From: Nyssa sinensis
Lineage: Eukaryota; Streptophyta; Magnoliopsida; Cornales; Nyssaceae
Length of the DNA: 64,000 nt
Direction: 5' to 3'
Assembly: GCA_008638375.1 (NCBI GenBank)
Contig: CM018052.1
Span: 4,216,501-4,280,500 of the forward strand
Within the stretch, counting starts at the first letter, position 1; every line of letters begins with the position of its first letter. The notes beneath the pieces are model-generated. The model was not told where the DNA came from and did no database searches. It worked only from the letters and a program-made list of their open reading frames with translations. Position numbers and translations under genes: made by a program. Positions 46,646 to 58,896 of the stretch are shown here, piece by piece.

Positions 46646-48022
46646 ATGGTGATATGCATGACACACACATGCAACTCTAGGCCCACCCATGCCTCGCTTC
46701 ACGATTTGCCCCCGTCAGCACGCGAGTACTGTCATTAGCCAGATTTTGGGTTTTTTAGCGCAGGATCTACACCCTTATAATGCATAGCACCAAAGTGCTC
46801 AACACATGCCATGTTTCCAAAGATTCAAGTATGCCAAGATGCCTTGATTTTTCTATGCAACTTCAATGAGGCATTTATCAAACTCATGGAGTAGTATGCC
46901 TTAAATAATGCATCATACATAAAGTAAACTATAACTTTTAAACCATGAAACTTTGTCTACATGAACATAACATATAATCCAATCAATAACACATATAATC
47001 ATGTTACATGTTCACAACCTTACCAAATTCTTAAAGATTATACAAGTACACAAAATACCAATACATTGAGCAAACCATAACTTCAAACTACAAGATTTTG
47101 TCTACATGAACATAAGCTAGAATGCAATGAATTATACATATATTCATGTTACATGTTCATCACTTCACCAAATCCCCAAAGAATACATAAGTACACAAGA
47201 TACCAAACCTAGGTTTTCAAAGTAACTATATCCTAGGTGGTTTTCTAAGAACAAGTAAGCATGTAAGTCATACAATCAACATATAAAAACACTCCTAAAC
47301 TTAACTCTATTCTTTAGTTATCAAAATATCATACCTAGAAGGGTTTTTCTCAACCCTAGGGATTTGTGCTCACTGTGCATCTGAACCAATTGTAAGAATG
47401 TAGCCCTTGAGGTGGGAAACAACTTCCTAAAAGGAAGCCTTGTGAAATTCCAAGGCTAGAGATGAGTTTTGGAAGGTAGAAAGTTAGAAAACCTAGGTTT
47501 TTCTCACCTTTCCTCTCCAAGCACGACCTGCTATATTTTCTCTAGCATTTTTTAATAATTCTAACTCTCAAAAGCTGTATTTATACTCAAGGGGCTAAGG
47601 GGTAAAAAGACCTTTTTGTCCTTAATGAGTCGCGGGGTCCCGTTACACTACAACTTGTCCCGAAACGCCTCAATTCGATATTCTGCTTTAACCAAAGTTC
47701 TTAAAATTATTTTAAATGATATTTTTTTTCCAAAAAATTAATTTTCTCTTGTTGGCGGGTGCGGTTGGGTCTACCTAGGCCACTCGGGATGCCCTTTTTT
47801 TTGGTATATTTTTCAAACTATCTTCAATTAGGCTTAAATCCTCACAGGAGGTGTATTTTAACATTCTAAGAATATTTCCCTTCTATGGCATACTCAAATT
47901 ATGTTTCTAAACATGACCTATGTCTAAATGATGCATGTACAGTGCCCTACCAGCAAATAGTGTATGAACAGTGTCCTATTGGCAAAAATGAAAAATTTAT
48001 CCTGATTTTTCAGATCTTTACA
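46646..48022 (-). mobile_element. 3' LTR of D (cut by E)
   Basis: It starts TGTAAAGATCTGAAAAATCA on the reverse strand, with TATAAATA at 47585-47578. It stops at 46646, about halfway compared with B. Confidence 0.85.
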
Positions 48023-51000
48023 TCCTTCCCCCCTTAAAAAATTTCATCCCAAAATTTAAAAATGTACCTCTATGAACAAATAACTCTGGATACCTAGCCC
48101 AGACCTCAGCCTCGCGCTTTCAAGTGGTCTCCTCGACTCCGTAGTGGCTCCAAAGAACCTTGACCAAAGGGATGGTCTTGCCTCGCAAAACATAGTCACT
48201 CGAGTCCAATTTCTCTACAGGCCTCTCATCATAAGAAACACCACCCTCCAATTGAAGATCGACCCAATCGAGCACATGTGAAGGGTCAGACGTATACTTT
48301 CTCAACATCGATATATGGAAGATATCATGAACCCCAGATAACTGTGGCGGTAACGCCAACCGATAGGCCACTTCACTAACCCTCTCGAGGATCTCAAATG
48401 GCCCTAGAAACTGTGGCGATAGCTTCCCGCTACGCTTGATTCTCCTCAATCCCCATCGTGGGGCTACTTTAAAGAATACATGTCCCCTAACATCAAATGA
48501 CAGAGGTCGTCGCCTCCTATCTGCATAACTCTTTTGGCGGCTCTGTGCTGTCAATAAACGCTACCGTATCATCTGTATCTTCTCCGTGGTCTTACGGACT
48601 ATGTCAGGCCCCAAAGCAGTCGTCTCCCCTACCTCGGTCCAATATATCGATGAACGACACAGCCTGCTATACAACTCCTCGAAAGGTGCCATCTCGATAC
48701 TAGACTGATAGCTGTTGTTGTAGGAAAACTCTACTAGAGCAAGATGATCCTCCCAACTACCCTTGAAATCCATAACACATGCTCTAAGCATATTCTTAAG
48801 TATTTAGATAGTACGCTCTGACTGACCGTAAGTCTGAGGATGGAAAGCAGTACTAAATAGTGGCTGAGTCCCTAAAGCTGTTTGAAGACCCTGCCAAAAT
48901 AGTGCAGTGAAACGTGGATCTCGGTCTATAACAATGGAAACAGGAATCCTGTGTAGTCATATTGTCTCTCGGATATACAACCTACTGAGAACATCCACTG
49001 AATCAGTTGCTCTAATCGGTAGGAAATGTACGGACTTCGTCAACCTATCAACAATAACCCAAATTGCATCGAACCTCTAGGTGACCTCGAAAGACCCATC
49101 ACAAAATCCATACTAATAAAATCCCACTTCCACTCGACCACTGGCAATGGCTATAATAAACCCCTAGGTCTCTGGTGCTCAGCCTTAACCCGCTGGCACG
49201 TGATACATCTCGATACAAACTGTACAACATCTCCCTTCATCCTGTCCACCAATACTAGCGGCGTAAATCATGGTACATCTTAGTGCCCCCTGGGTGCACT
49301 GCTAAACGTGAATGATAGAAATCTCGAAGAACATCAGCCTTAAGAGACTCTAGAACAAAGACTCTACCCATATACATCAGGCTAAGGTCAGAATAAGTTG
49401 TCCATCCCTCAAAGCCCTCGATACTAGCAAATCGTGCTCCAATCTGCTTTGCCTCTGTGTCCTGTAACTGTGCCTCAATAACCCTGCTCAACAGTGTAGG
49501 CTGTGCACACAAACTGAATAGTGTGGCGTGTCCTTCAGACTCGACAAAGTCCAAGTCAAACTCGCCAATATCTCCCATCATCTGCCACTTCCTAATAGCA
49601 ATGCTAGCAATAGTGCTCCTCCGTCTCCTACTAAGCACATCTGCTACAACATTGGCCTTCCCAGGATGGTACTGAAGATCAATGTCATAGTCCTCCATAT
49701 ACTCCATCCATCTCCTCTACCGAGGGTTCAAGTCATTCTGCGTAAAAATGTGTCTGAGGCTCTTGTGATTCGAGAACACCTTGAACCTCTCCCTGTATAA
49801 GTAGTGTCGCCAACTCTTAAGTGCAAAGATGACGGCAGCTAACTCCAAATCATGTGTAGGATAGTTATGCTCATGATTCTTCAACTAACGAGAACCATAA
49901 GCTACCACCCTACCCTTCTGCATCAATACACAACCTAGTCCCTCTCGCGACGCATCGCAATAGATTGTATAACCAATACCTCCCTCAGGTATGATCAGAA
50001 CAGGTGCTGAAGTCAGTATCCTTTTCAACTCCTGAAATGACTGCTCACAGTCATCACTCCACTCGAATCTAATACCTTTACGCGTCAGACAAGTCATCGA
50101 CGCGACAAGACGAGAAAATCCCTTTACAAATCGACGGTAGTATCCAGCTGATCCTAAGAAACTCCAAATCTCAAACACATTCTTTGGCCTGTCCCAACTT
50201 ATAACAGAGTCAATCTTAGAAGGACCCAAGGATACCTCGCTACCTGATACAACATGGCCTAGAAATTGAACCTCATGAAGCCAAAACTCACACTTCGAGA
50301 ACTTAGCAAACAAACGATGCTCCCTCAAAATCTGTAATGCAGTCCGTAAATGGAAAGTATGCTCCTCCTCAGAAGATGAATAAATCAAAATGTCATCAAC
50401 AAAAACCACGACAAAGTGATCTAAATAAGGACTAAAGATGCGATGCATCAAGTCCATGACTGCTGTCGGGGTATTTGTCACACCGAATGACATAACTACC
50501 AACTTATAATGGCCATAACGAGTGTGAAAAGCTATCTTCGCCACGTCCTCCTCTCGTACTCTCAAATGATGATGCCTCGATCGAAGATCAATCTTCGAGA
50601 AACATCTCGAACCCCTAAGCTAATCAAACAAGTCATCTATCCTTGGTAACGGGTACTTATTCTTGATAGTGACCCGATTCAGTCTCCTATAATCCACATA
50701 CAAACGTAATGTCCCATCCTTCTTTTTCACAAATAATGCTGAAGCACCCCACGGTGAAGTACTAGGATGAATAAAACCCTTACCCTGCAAATCAATCAAC
50801 TGCTCATTCGGCTCCCTCAACTCAACTAGAGCCATACGGTAAGGTGGAATGGAAATAACTGTAATGCCTGGAATAAGCTCTATTGTGAACTCTATCTCTC
50901 GTCTCAGCGGTAGACTAGTCAAGTCATCCAGAAAGACATCTAGAAACTCATCCACTACTGGCGGTAATACACTCTTTGTAGTCCCACTCCCATCTACTAT

Positions 51001-51180
51001 CAAATTAGCCAACAAATAGCTATGACCTCCCCAACTCCTCGAGTCATACAAGGGTGACACTAGAAAATCTCCACGATCCCTCATGAAATAAAAGCTATCT
51101 CCCTCAGGAGTAAACACCGTCACTCTCCCCTTGTAGCAGTTTATACTCGCCTGAAAAGTAAACAACCAATCTATCCCCAA
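48018..51180 (-). pseudogene. pol: Pol pseudogene of D: protease end, RT, RNase H, integrase, chromodomain
   Basis: Reading leftward, MGIDWL marks the end of protease. RT follows ([19 protein letters not shown], then FVDD in [13 protein letters not shown]), then RNase H ([19 protein letters not shown]), then integrase (HPGGTKMYHDL, SMDFV, DRDPRFT, GQSER supplying the acidic triad), GPFEILERV and a terminal chromodomain (IPLVKVLWSHYGVEETT, then, after a TGA replacing the usual Trp, VWARYPELF). These are Tekay/Del features. Numerous in-frame stops, for example after [10 protein letters not shown] and after VVAYGSR, inactivate it. The final TAA overlaps the first bases of the LTR (ATGTAAAG). Confidence 0.9.
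48023..48036 (-). other. Polypurine tract, element D
   Basis: The reverse strand reads AAGGGGGGAAGGA immediately before the LTR's TGTAAAG. It lies within the last codons of pol. Confidence 0.82.
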
Positions 51181-52025
51181 TTACATGTTAAAGAAAAATT
51201 TGAAATCATACTCTTCACAAGCTTGACCTAACCATGCCATTCACAATTCATTCTCTATATTAAACAACTCGATCATTTTCTTTATTATTATTATTATTAT
51301 TATATTTATTATTTTACTATTATTGTTATTATTATTTTCAATTTACTAATAATTCAACAATCTAATTCATCAAACCTTTTTTTTCTTTTTTTTTTTTACC
51401 GAGTTCAAACACAATCTTTCGCAAGGAAAAATTCATTTAAACAATACAATATACACATGCTCAAACTATGCTAGTGTTCAACTAGCTCAACTAACCTGAG
51501 GTCTAAACCCCATCCACTGTTCCAAGGCATTAGATCTTAGATCTCACGTCAATCGGGGCTACCAAGGTTGATAAAGGTTTGAGAACTAAAGTTCTCCCTC
51601 CCTCTCAACCTACTCTGCCTCAATCTAGTGTTTTGAATGGTGTCATATATTAGGAACAAGTATTATTTAGAAATTCATCTCCTACTCATCTAATATGTTC
51701 TACATCCTATAGCATCCTCCCATAATGCTACATGATATCATGAAGGCAAACAAGTATCAATTTATCATGTATGTAAACATATACCAAGTTAGCACATACG
51801 GTCATGCCAATACACACATTACCCATATCATGTATCTCACTGTACCAAATCACATAACCATGCATCATAGTATAGCATTAACAAACATGTAATCACAACA
51901 TGTGATGCGTCAAGTACAAATAGCCATATAACATACAAGATCCTATCACATACCACCGACAGTTCATAGTAAGTCACACGCTTTCCTCTAGAGTCCCATG
52001 GTGTTCAATAACAACCCATCGTCGT
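51181..52025 (-). other. Leader of D with gag/protease deletion
   Basis: About 51480-52025 reversed matches B's leader ('aactttagttctcaaacct' near 28230), reaching to within roughly 35 bases of the expected primer site. Between it and pol are only about 300 bases with a TTA/ATT microsatellite (51275-51335) and a T-run, where gag and protease should be. Confidence 0.72.
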
Positions 52026-52528
52026 TGTAGAGATCTAAAAAATGAGGGAAATTTTTTTCGTTTTTGCCGGTAGGACATTATTCTTGCACGGTTTTGTTGG
52101 TAAAGCATTTTCATGCATTATTTCACCATAATACATGTTTAGAAGCATGCTTGGAGTGTGTCATAGAATAGTAATATCCTTAGAATATTGAAATATACCT
52201 GCTGTACAAATTTGAGCCAAAACGGAAACAATTTCACAAATTGCACCAAAAAGGGCATTCGGGTGACTCGGGTGGAAACGGCCAAACCTAGCCAAAGGCA
52301 AAAATTTATTTTTTAAAAAATTTTCACTTAAAATAATTTTATGAACATTGGTTAAAACAAAATATCAATTGAGGTGTTTCGGAATGGGTTGTAGAGTAAC
52401 GGGGTCCTCGGGCTCATTAAGGGCAAAATGGTCATTTTGCCCCTTGCCCTTTGCCCTTCCACTATAAATAGAACACTTAGACCCAATTTTATACAGATTT
52501 CATTCTGTATTTAGAGCAGCTCACGTTC

Positions 52529-52573
<45 letters not shown>

Positions 52574-54897
52574 ACCCTAGTTTTTCAAGCTTGAAGCTTT
52601 CGAAACATGCTTTTCGAGTGGGATTTTCGCCGAGGTTCCTTCTGAGAAGTTGCTTCTCTCATCGAGACCAGTATTTTCACTAAATAGTTCAGCAATCCAG
52701 CGATCAAAACCTCTGCAGTTGGAGAAAAACTGATCTAGGTATGATGTAGTGCTAAGCTAGTAATGGATTTAAGTTTTCTTGTATTTTTTCATGCTATTAG
52801 ACTGTTTAGGGAGTGTATTTAAGGTTAGGAAACCACCTAGAAGGTAGTTCCTTTGAAAAGCTTAGAGTTGATAGTTTAGGGATATATGTATTCTTGGTGT
52901 TTTTGGATGATTTGTTGCCTTGATTGAGGTGTGTTATATTGATAAAATTCTATTGTTGCAATTTGGAACCCATTTGCATGTTGACACAACTTGTGGTTTG
53001 GACCATGTGATGAATTGGTGCTTTAGTGCTTTATGAAAAATTTATGTCCTTGGTGAACTAGTAGAGTTGTGAGATTGTGATTTGGATATATATTAACATG
53101 TTTAGTTATGACATATATTATGAGCATCATGTTTTGGAGTTTAAGGTTATGAATTTTGTGGGATAAATTGCATGACTTGAAAAAGGGACACCATATGTTT
53201 GATAAATTGTCACATGGCGATTGCATGATGAGATCATGGCATTTTTGGCATAGTGTGATTCCTTGAAAACATGGTGTGGGTTGAGCACGTAGTGCTATGC
53301 ATTATGAGGGTGTAGATCCTGTGGTGAAAAATCCAAAATGGGCCATTTGGTACTCGCAAGCCAAACGGGGTCCGGACCGTAAAACGAGACATATATTGGT
53401 ACTTGCATGCCAACAAGGAAGAACTGTAAAGCGAGACATATATTGGTATTTGCATGCCAACGGAGAAGAACCGTGAAGCGAGACATGAGTGGCATAGAGT
53501 TGCATGTGTGTGTCATGCATTTTGACATTGCATGGCATCGGGGGGATAATGGGATTATGGTCTTGAACTGTACACTTGCACATGCCACGTGTTTAAATTT
53601 GTTGCTAATCTTAGTATTATGTTATACCAGCTGTTGAGCTGACCCATTCGTGGGACATTATTTTTCAGATGAGGCCCTAGGCACTTCAGACTTGTGTAAG
53701 TCTTGAAGGGGGGCAAGAAATGGACATGTTGAAGATTTGGCCCTCGGGGGCATATTTTGAATGTATGGGCATAAGCTTAATTTATTGTGTTTTGGACTTG
53801 AACAAATTGTAAAATTTAGGCCTTGGGCCATTTTAAATCGTATGGGTCGTAACCCAAAAGAATGCATGATGTTTATGGTTTAAATGTGTACTAAATGGAT
53901 ATGTTGGAAATAGAGGATGTATGTTTAATTTAATGGATTTGTGGCCGCCGAGTGAGGGTGGGTTGTTTATGAATTTATGCTTAGGATGTTGTGAAAATTA
54001 GGTGAGAAAAATGCTTAGAAAAACAAAAGAGGTTATGTCCAAATTTTCAAAAAATTAAAGTATTAGATAAGTGTGTAAAACACCATTCAAATGGAAGAAA
54101 TAAATGCCCAAAATGAGGGTTTAGAAACCTTGAAGAAGTGGGCTAAAAATGGGAGAAATGTGGGCTTGACAAACTTGGAAAAAATCAGAAATAGGAAAAA
54201 TTAGGTTGTAGCCGGAACAGTAATTCTACAGAAAAACTGGAAAACTGCTCTCTGTCGCTACAGTAAAAATGTAGAGAAGCAGCCCAGCCCCGGCGCACGG
54301 GCCCGCCTACACGCCCAACGCCTTCCCTTCTGCCCACCTACTGTCCAGCCCCTTTACACCATCCTTTTGGCCACCTTTTTTAGCCATTTTTGGGACAACT
54401 TTTGAGCTATATTTGGACACTATTTTGGGCCATGTTTGGCTAATTTTTGGGCCATGTTTGGACCCCATTATGGGTTATTTTAGTGACCTTTTTGGGCTAT
54501 GTTTGGCCATAAATAAGGGCTGTGTTAGGCCCTCTGCCTTAGACGATTTTTGGTGGGATTCTTGACCCATTTATGGACTATAGCTTAGACTATTTTCGGG
54601 GCCATTTGAGACATCATTTTGGGGGAGTTTTTGGGAAATGATTTAAGACTGTTTTAAGGACCATTTTTTTTAATATGACTTAAATTAATTAGAACATTAA
54701 TTGGGACAATGACTTGGAAAACATTGGAGGACCATTTTGAGTTAAGCTGAATGACAACTATTTAATTTAAACTTTGGGGAAAAAATTTGAGGAATAATGA
54801 GGGAGATTTCAATTAAATTTAATTAATTTTTATTTATTTATTTCTTTTAATTTCCGTTCCCTCACGGCCCGGGTTTGCAGAAATTTGGGGCGTGACA
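52026..54897 (+). mobile_element. Tekay/Del-type LTR C
   Basis: It starts TGTAGAGATCTAAAAAATGA and ends TTGGGGCGTGACA (2872 bp). It has TATAAATA at 52463-52470 and a (GA)n run at 52530-52569 just downstream. It abuts D's leader head to head. Confidence 0.88.
52530..52569 (+). repeat. (GA)n microsatellite in LTR C
   Basis: About 19 GA dinucleotides, about 65 bases after the TATA box, so probably in the transcribed leader. Confidence 0.95.
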
Positions 54898-55838
54898 ACG
54901 TGGTATCAGAGCATAGGTTCGAATACCTAGAGACCATGGGGTGTTGTTGAACACAATAGGACCACGACATGATTTAAATTTTTTTTTGTAAACATTGTGT
55001 AATTTGTAGGCTTTGACAGCTTGGTATTAGAGTTGTAGTTTGAGAATACTTGGCGATGATGGGTGTTGTTAAACACCATAGGACCCTTGAGGCGGGCATT
55101 TGACTTAGTGTAAGCTATCGATGGTATGTGGTAGGGTGTTGTGTGTTATGTTGTTATTTTTACTTGGAGCATGACTAGTTGGGATTATGTGTTAGTTGAT
55201 ACTATACTATGATACATGGCTATGTGATTTGATACAGTGAAGTGCATAATTTATGTAATTTGTGTCTTGGCATTACTGTGTGTGATAACTTAGCATGTGG
55301 TAACATGGTGTGTGACTTAGTACATGTTTACGTACATTATAGGTGATACTTGTTTTGCCTTTGGGATATCATGAAGCATTATGGGAGAATGCTATAGACG
55401 CATGTATATTGTGTTGCTTAAATGGATTTTCTGGTGAAAGACTAAATTTAAGTTGGGTGAGAACTGATTATTTGTTTATTGTGAACAATGGGTGGAATTG
55501 GTTAACGTGAGTTTTATAAATTATGATCAAGTGAGTGTGTCTACAGGATTTGTTAGATTATCAAGTAATGATTGATGATATCTCGTCTTAAGAGAATTGT
55601 ATAGGCAAGAAGGGTTTGGAAAAGATTGATGTGGATAAATTCAGGTTATGATATAATTGAATTTTGATTTTTGTGGTTAGGATGGATATTGATGAACTCA
55701 AGTGATGTGAATCTAAAAGTTGGGGATTAAAATGATTCTTTATTGAACTAGAATATGTTATTTTGTGGTGGCCTGTGGGGGTAACCTAGAGATGAATACT
55801 ATTGTCTTACTTAGTCCTATAAAATGACCGATACTAAC
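54898..55838 (+). other. Primer site and leader of C, interrupted
   Basis: TGGTATCAGAGC at 54901-54912 follows the LTR by three bases. The leader matches B's (55740-55838 against about 28695-28797) and is cut by Tat-like copy 2 at 55839; B shows the uninterrupted site ('gatactagttgtg'). Confidence 0.85.
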
Positions 55839-56446
55839 TGATATACCATAAAGAGTAGGCCAATCAGCACGTGACACATATGACCATAATCCAACTCACG
55901 CTCGGCCAACACGGTTCTCATTCAGCCAATGACTAAAAGCTCAAGCATCCAGATCAGCACAAAAGGTCGGAAGTGACCAAACATATGCCTTCAAAGCACA
56001 TATATCCGGGCAAGGGTCTCAGAACTTATCACAGGGTCCAGACCAATACTCCAGACCTCGTCACCGCCTTAGCGGATGCTGAGCAGGGAATAAGGAAGCA
56101 GTCTTCAATAAGGAAGCAGTCTTCAACAAGGGAACTACCATCTATGGTTATCTCTAAGCAATACTCCACAAGGTAACTACAATCTCCGATGATTAAATCC
56201 CTATATTCATGGCATCGAATCCTAATCAAATTAGGAAGGCCACAGTCTATAAATTAAACCCTAAAGGTACGCTTTATTTTTCATGCTCATTCTTTGGCTT
56301 TCAATACAATCTTTCAATTCCTTTTACTTACTTAAGCATCGGAGCAGCTACCGCCGGAGCCAATCCGGTGGACCTCTGATCGTCTTTCTGAGTGTTCTAC
56401 AGGTCACGCAGCCCCCACTTATTATGAGCCGAAAAGTGCAGCATCA
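55839..56446 (+). mobile_element. 5' LTR of Tat-like copy 2
   Basis: It starts TGATATACCATAAAG and ends GTGCAGCATCA (608 bp). The TATA box is TATAAATTA at 56248-56256. Confidence 0.92.
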
Positions 56447-56448
56447 GT

Positions 56449-56466
56449 TTGGCGCCGTCTGTGGGA
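56449..56466 (+). other. Primer binding site, copy 2
   Basis: TTGGCGCCGTCTGTGGGA follows the LTR by two bases. TGGCGCCGT complements the 3' end of plant tRNA-Asp; pairing weakens after nine bases. Confidence 0.65.
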
Positions 56467-56523
56467 ACGACTAATCTCCAAGTGCTCTATTCATAAACCC
56501 ATCTCTTTCCTCACCGGAAAACC

Positions 56524-58176
56524 ATGGCACCAAATCTCCGACCACGACAGAATACTCAGAATTCGCAAAACTCTCAGCGTTAGCCGCCTGCTCCTCGTAC
56601 AAAGGGACCAGCGGTTAATCCCATGCGATAAGAGATCGAATCGATCAAATGACACAATGAACTGGTGCAAGAACAGTTGCTTGCCATCACTAGAACGCTG
56701 GCAACACTCACACAAAACCAAGCAGCGGGTTCTCCTAACCCGCCGGTCAACTTTGCCGTAGGAACACAACCTCCTGTTGCCGCAGAGAATGAAGAACTCC
56801 ATGATCAGGCTCCAGCTAACCAGCCTGGACACCCCCCGGGCATTGCCCGTGTTGGCAGAGATCCACAACCATTAGCTCCAGGCTGGGGAACATCAGCCTT
56901 CGTTCCTGACGTCCATTACCGGAGTACTACTCCGGCCCCAACTCCAAGGGCCTCGGGAGCACATCCGGCACCGCAGGAGCCTTATCCCCATGCAACACCA
57001 ATCCCTCCGGTTCAGAATCCTTCTCCGTCCGAAGGGCGTGCTCAACCCTGCTACCCTGAAGCCGAGGCTGTCGGGCAGGGTTCGCAAGATGTCAGAATCA
57101 GGGACCCACGGAGGGTAGAGGAAATTGCCAAATCTATGGACTGAACAACCGCCCTAAGAGGACCTCAGAACCCTCCAGAACAAGACGAGTTGGCCAGGCT
57201 GCTCGGAAGACTAGCCACTCCGTTCACTCACACCATCATGTTAGAAGAGAGGCCCAGAAAGTTCATGGTGCCCAAGTTCACCCTATATGATGGATCTGGA
57301 GATCTAGGGGATCATCTCTCGCACTATCAGCATACGATGGCCCTTCACGGAGCCTCTGATGCTTTAATGTGCCGAACCTTCATCACCAGCTTGAAGGGAA
57401 CTGCTCTGAAGTGGTTCCACAACCTCCCTCCAAACTCAATTACCAGCTTCTACGAGCTTGGTAGACAGTTCTTGGACAGGTTTATGACCAGTAGGAGGCT
57501 CAGAAGGGGTCCAGAGTTCCTGCTAAACATCAAACAGACTAGGGAGGAATCCCTCAGAGCCTACACAGCGCGGTTCAATACCGAACTCACGGAGATCGCT
57601 GACTGCAGCCTGAAATTCCTTGTAGCAGCCCTGACTGCTGGGCTTGCCCAAGGTGGATTCAGAGATTCCTTAACGAAGAGCCCTCCAGCCGATATGGCAG
57701 CATTAATGGATCGGGCCAGAAAGTACATCAACCTAGAAGAAGCCAACCGCACATCCCAGAAGGGCAAAGATCAGACCCAGAGGGACAATCCGAAATGGGA
57801 GGACCACAAGAAGGAGGATTACAGAAGAGACTCCAACAAAAAGAGGGCCAGGAGCCCAGAGAAGAGAACAGAACCCCGAGCTGTGTACAACTTCGGACCA
57901 AGGGAGTTCACCAACTTCACTCCTTTAAACACCACACCGAACCAGGTACTCCGGCAGATCCGAGATTGGGAGAACCTGAGATGGCCGGAATCAATCAAAA
58001 GAGATCCCAGCCTACGGGACCAAAGTAAGTATTGTAATTTCCATAAAGATCATGGGCATACAACTAACACATGCAGGACCCTCCGGTATGAGATAGAGCA
58101 GCTCATAAAGAAGGGGTGTCTTCGGGAGTTCGTCAAGCTGGACGGAAGGCAGAACCCCCAAGATGACAAGCCTTAA
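56524..58176 (+). pseudogene. gag: Gag pseudogene of copy 2
   Basis: From the ATG at 56524 one frame carries the capsid precursor. Stops interrupt it at codon 20 (TAG), shortly after (TAA, TGA) and at 57142-57144 (TGA), then it is open to a TAA at 58174. The N-terminal part is Pro-rich and disordered. The retrotransposon Gag core lies at about 57290-57590 (LKGTALKWFHNLPPNSITSF, then RQFLDRFMTSRRL). Near 58029 is a zinc-knuckle-like YCNFHKDHGHTTNTC, typical of this lineage. The frame continues into protease after the TAA, so Gag and Pro were originally one reading frame. Confidence 0.88.
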
Positions 58177-58887
58177 CAACAGCCAGATCAAAGGCCCGAA
58201 CAGAGGCAGGAGCAGAGGGAAGGGCGAAACGAGCCTCAGAGGCAGAACAACCATGTTATCTACGTCCTCCATGCTAACTCCCCTATCACAGGAATGTCCA
58301 ACAGGGCAAGAAAGAGATATGCTCGGGAGGCCAGAGTTGCCCCGAACGTATTACAGATCTCCAATGTAGAAAAGAGGCTCAAGCCAGCACTGGAGATTCA
58401 ATTCACTGAGCAAGATCTAGCAGGGGTACATTGCCCTCACAGTGATGCCCTTGTTATCACCCTCAGAATTGCCAACTTCGAGACCCGGAGAGTCCTGGTC
58501 GATACTGGCAGCTCCGTCAACATACTGTTCTATGAGCCACTTAAACGGATGGGGATAGACCATGACAACGTCAAGCCCACCACTGTCGTGATGGCAGCTT
58601 TTGATGGCAACCTCAGCACCCCTTTGGGGAGAGTCGACCTTCCTACCACCGTAGGAGAGGGTGAAGGGCAGAAGACCACCATCTCGGAGTACATGGTGTT
58701 AAACATGAAATCTCCCTACAACGTCATAATCGGGAGACCCTGGTTGCATCAGATAGGAGCAGTCACTTTGACCCTCCATCAGTGTCTGAAGTACGTCCAT
58801 AACCAGAGCGTCCACTCGGTCAGAGGGTGTCAGCCAACCTCCCGAGAGTGCCACGCTATTGCCCTCAAGGAGAGAGCCCTTAAATAG
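58177..58887 (+). CDS. pro: Protease segment of copy 2, ending on the conserved UAG
   Basis: In frame with gag, a Gln/Arg-rich linker leads to an aspartic protease with VLVDTGSSVNILFYEPL (catalytic Asp codon 58501-58503) and IIGRPWLHQIGAV near its end. This is the retropepsin that would cut Gag-Pol in the particle. The segment is open from 58177 to TAG 58885-58887, the same stop as in copy 1. Confidence 0.85.
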   Translation, partial: QQPDQRPEQRQEQREGRNEPQRQNNHVIYVLHANSPITGMSNRARKRYAREARVAPNVLQISNVEKRLKPALEIQFTEQDLAGVHCPHSDALVITLRIANFETRRVLVDTGSSVNILFYEPLKRMGIDHDNVKPTTVVMAAFDGNLSTPLGRVDLPTTVGEGEGQKTTISEYMVLNMKSPYNVIIGRPWLHQIGAVTLTLHQCLKYVHNQSVHSVRGCQPTSRECHAIALKERALK

Positions 58888-58896
58888 CAATTACAG
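58885..58896 (+). promoter_or_regulatory. Candidate leaky stop codon, copy 2
   Basis: TAG CAA TTA CAG, identical to 86-97 in copy 1, while the flanking sequence differs at several bases. It links protease and RT in the same frame. Confidence 0.68.

Larger units (their letters stand above)
46646..52025 (-). mobile_element. Element D: decayed Tekay/Del chromovirus, reverse strand
   Basis: It has a partial 3' LTR (48022-46646), a pol pseudogene (51180-48018) and a leader (52025 to about 51480). Gag and most of protease are deleted. It is the only Tekay-type coding sequence in the window and identifies LTRs B, C and E. Confidence 0.88.

Noticed and set aside
46641..48030. A single intact reverse Tekay LTR from 48022 to 46275
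   Set aside because: A second LTR start at 46645 interrupts it, so two LTRs (D and E) are present.
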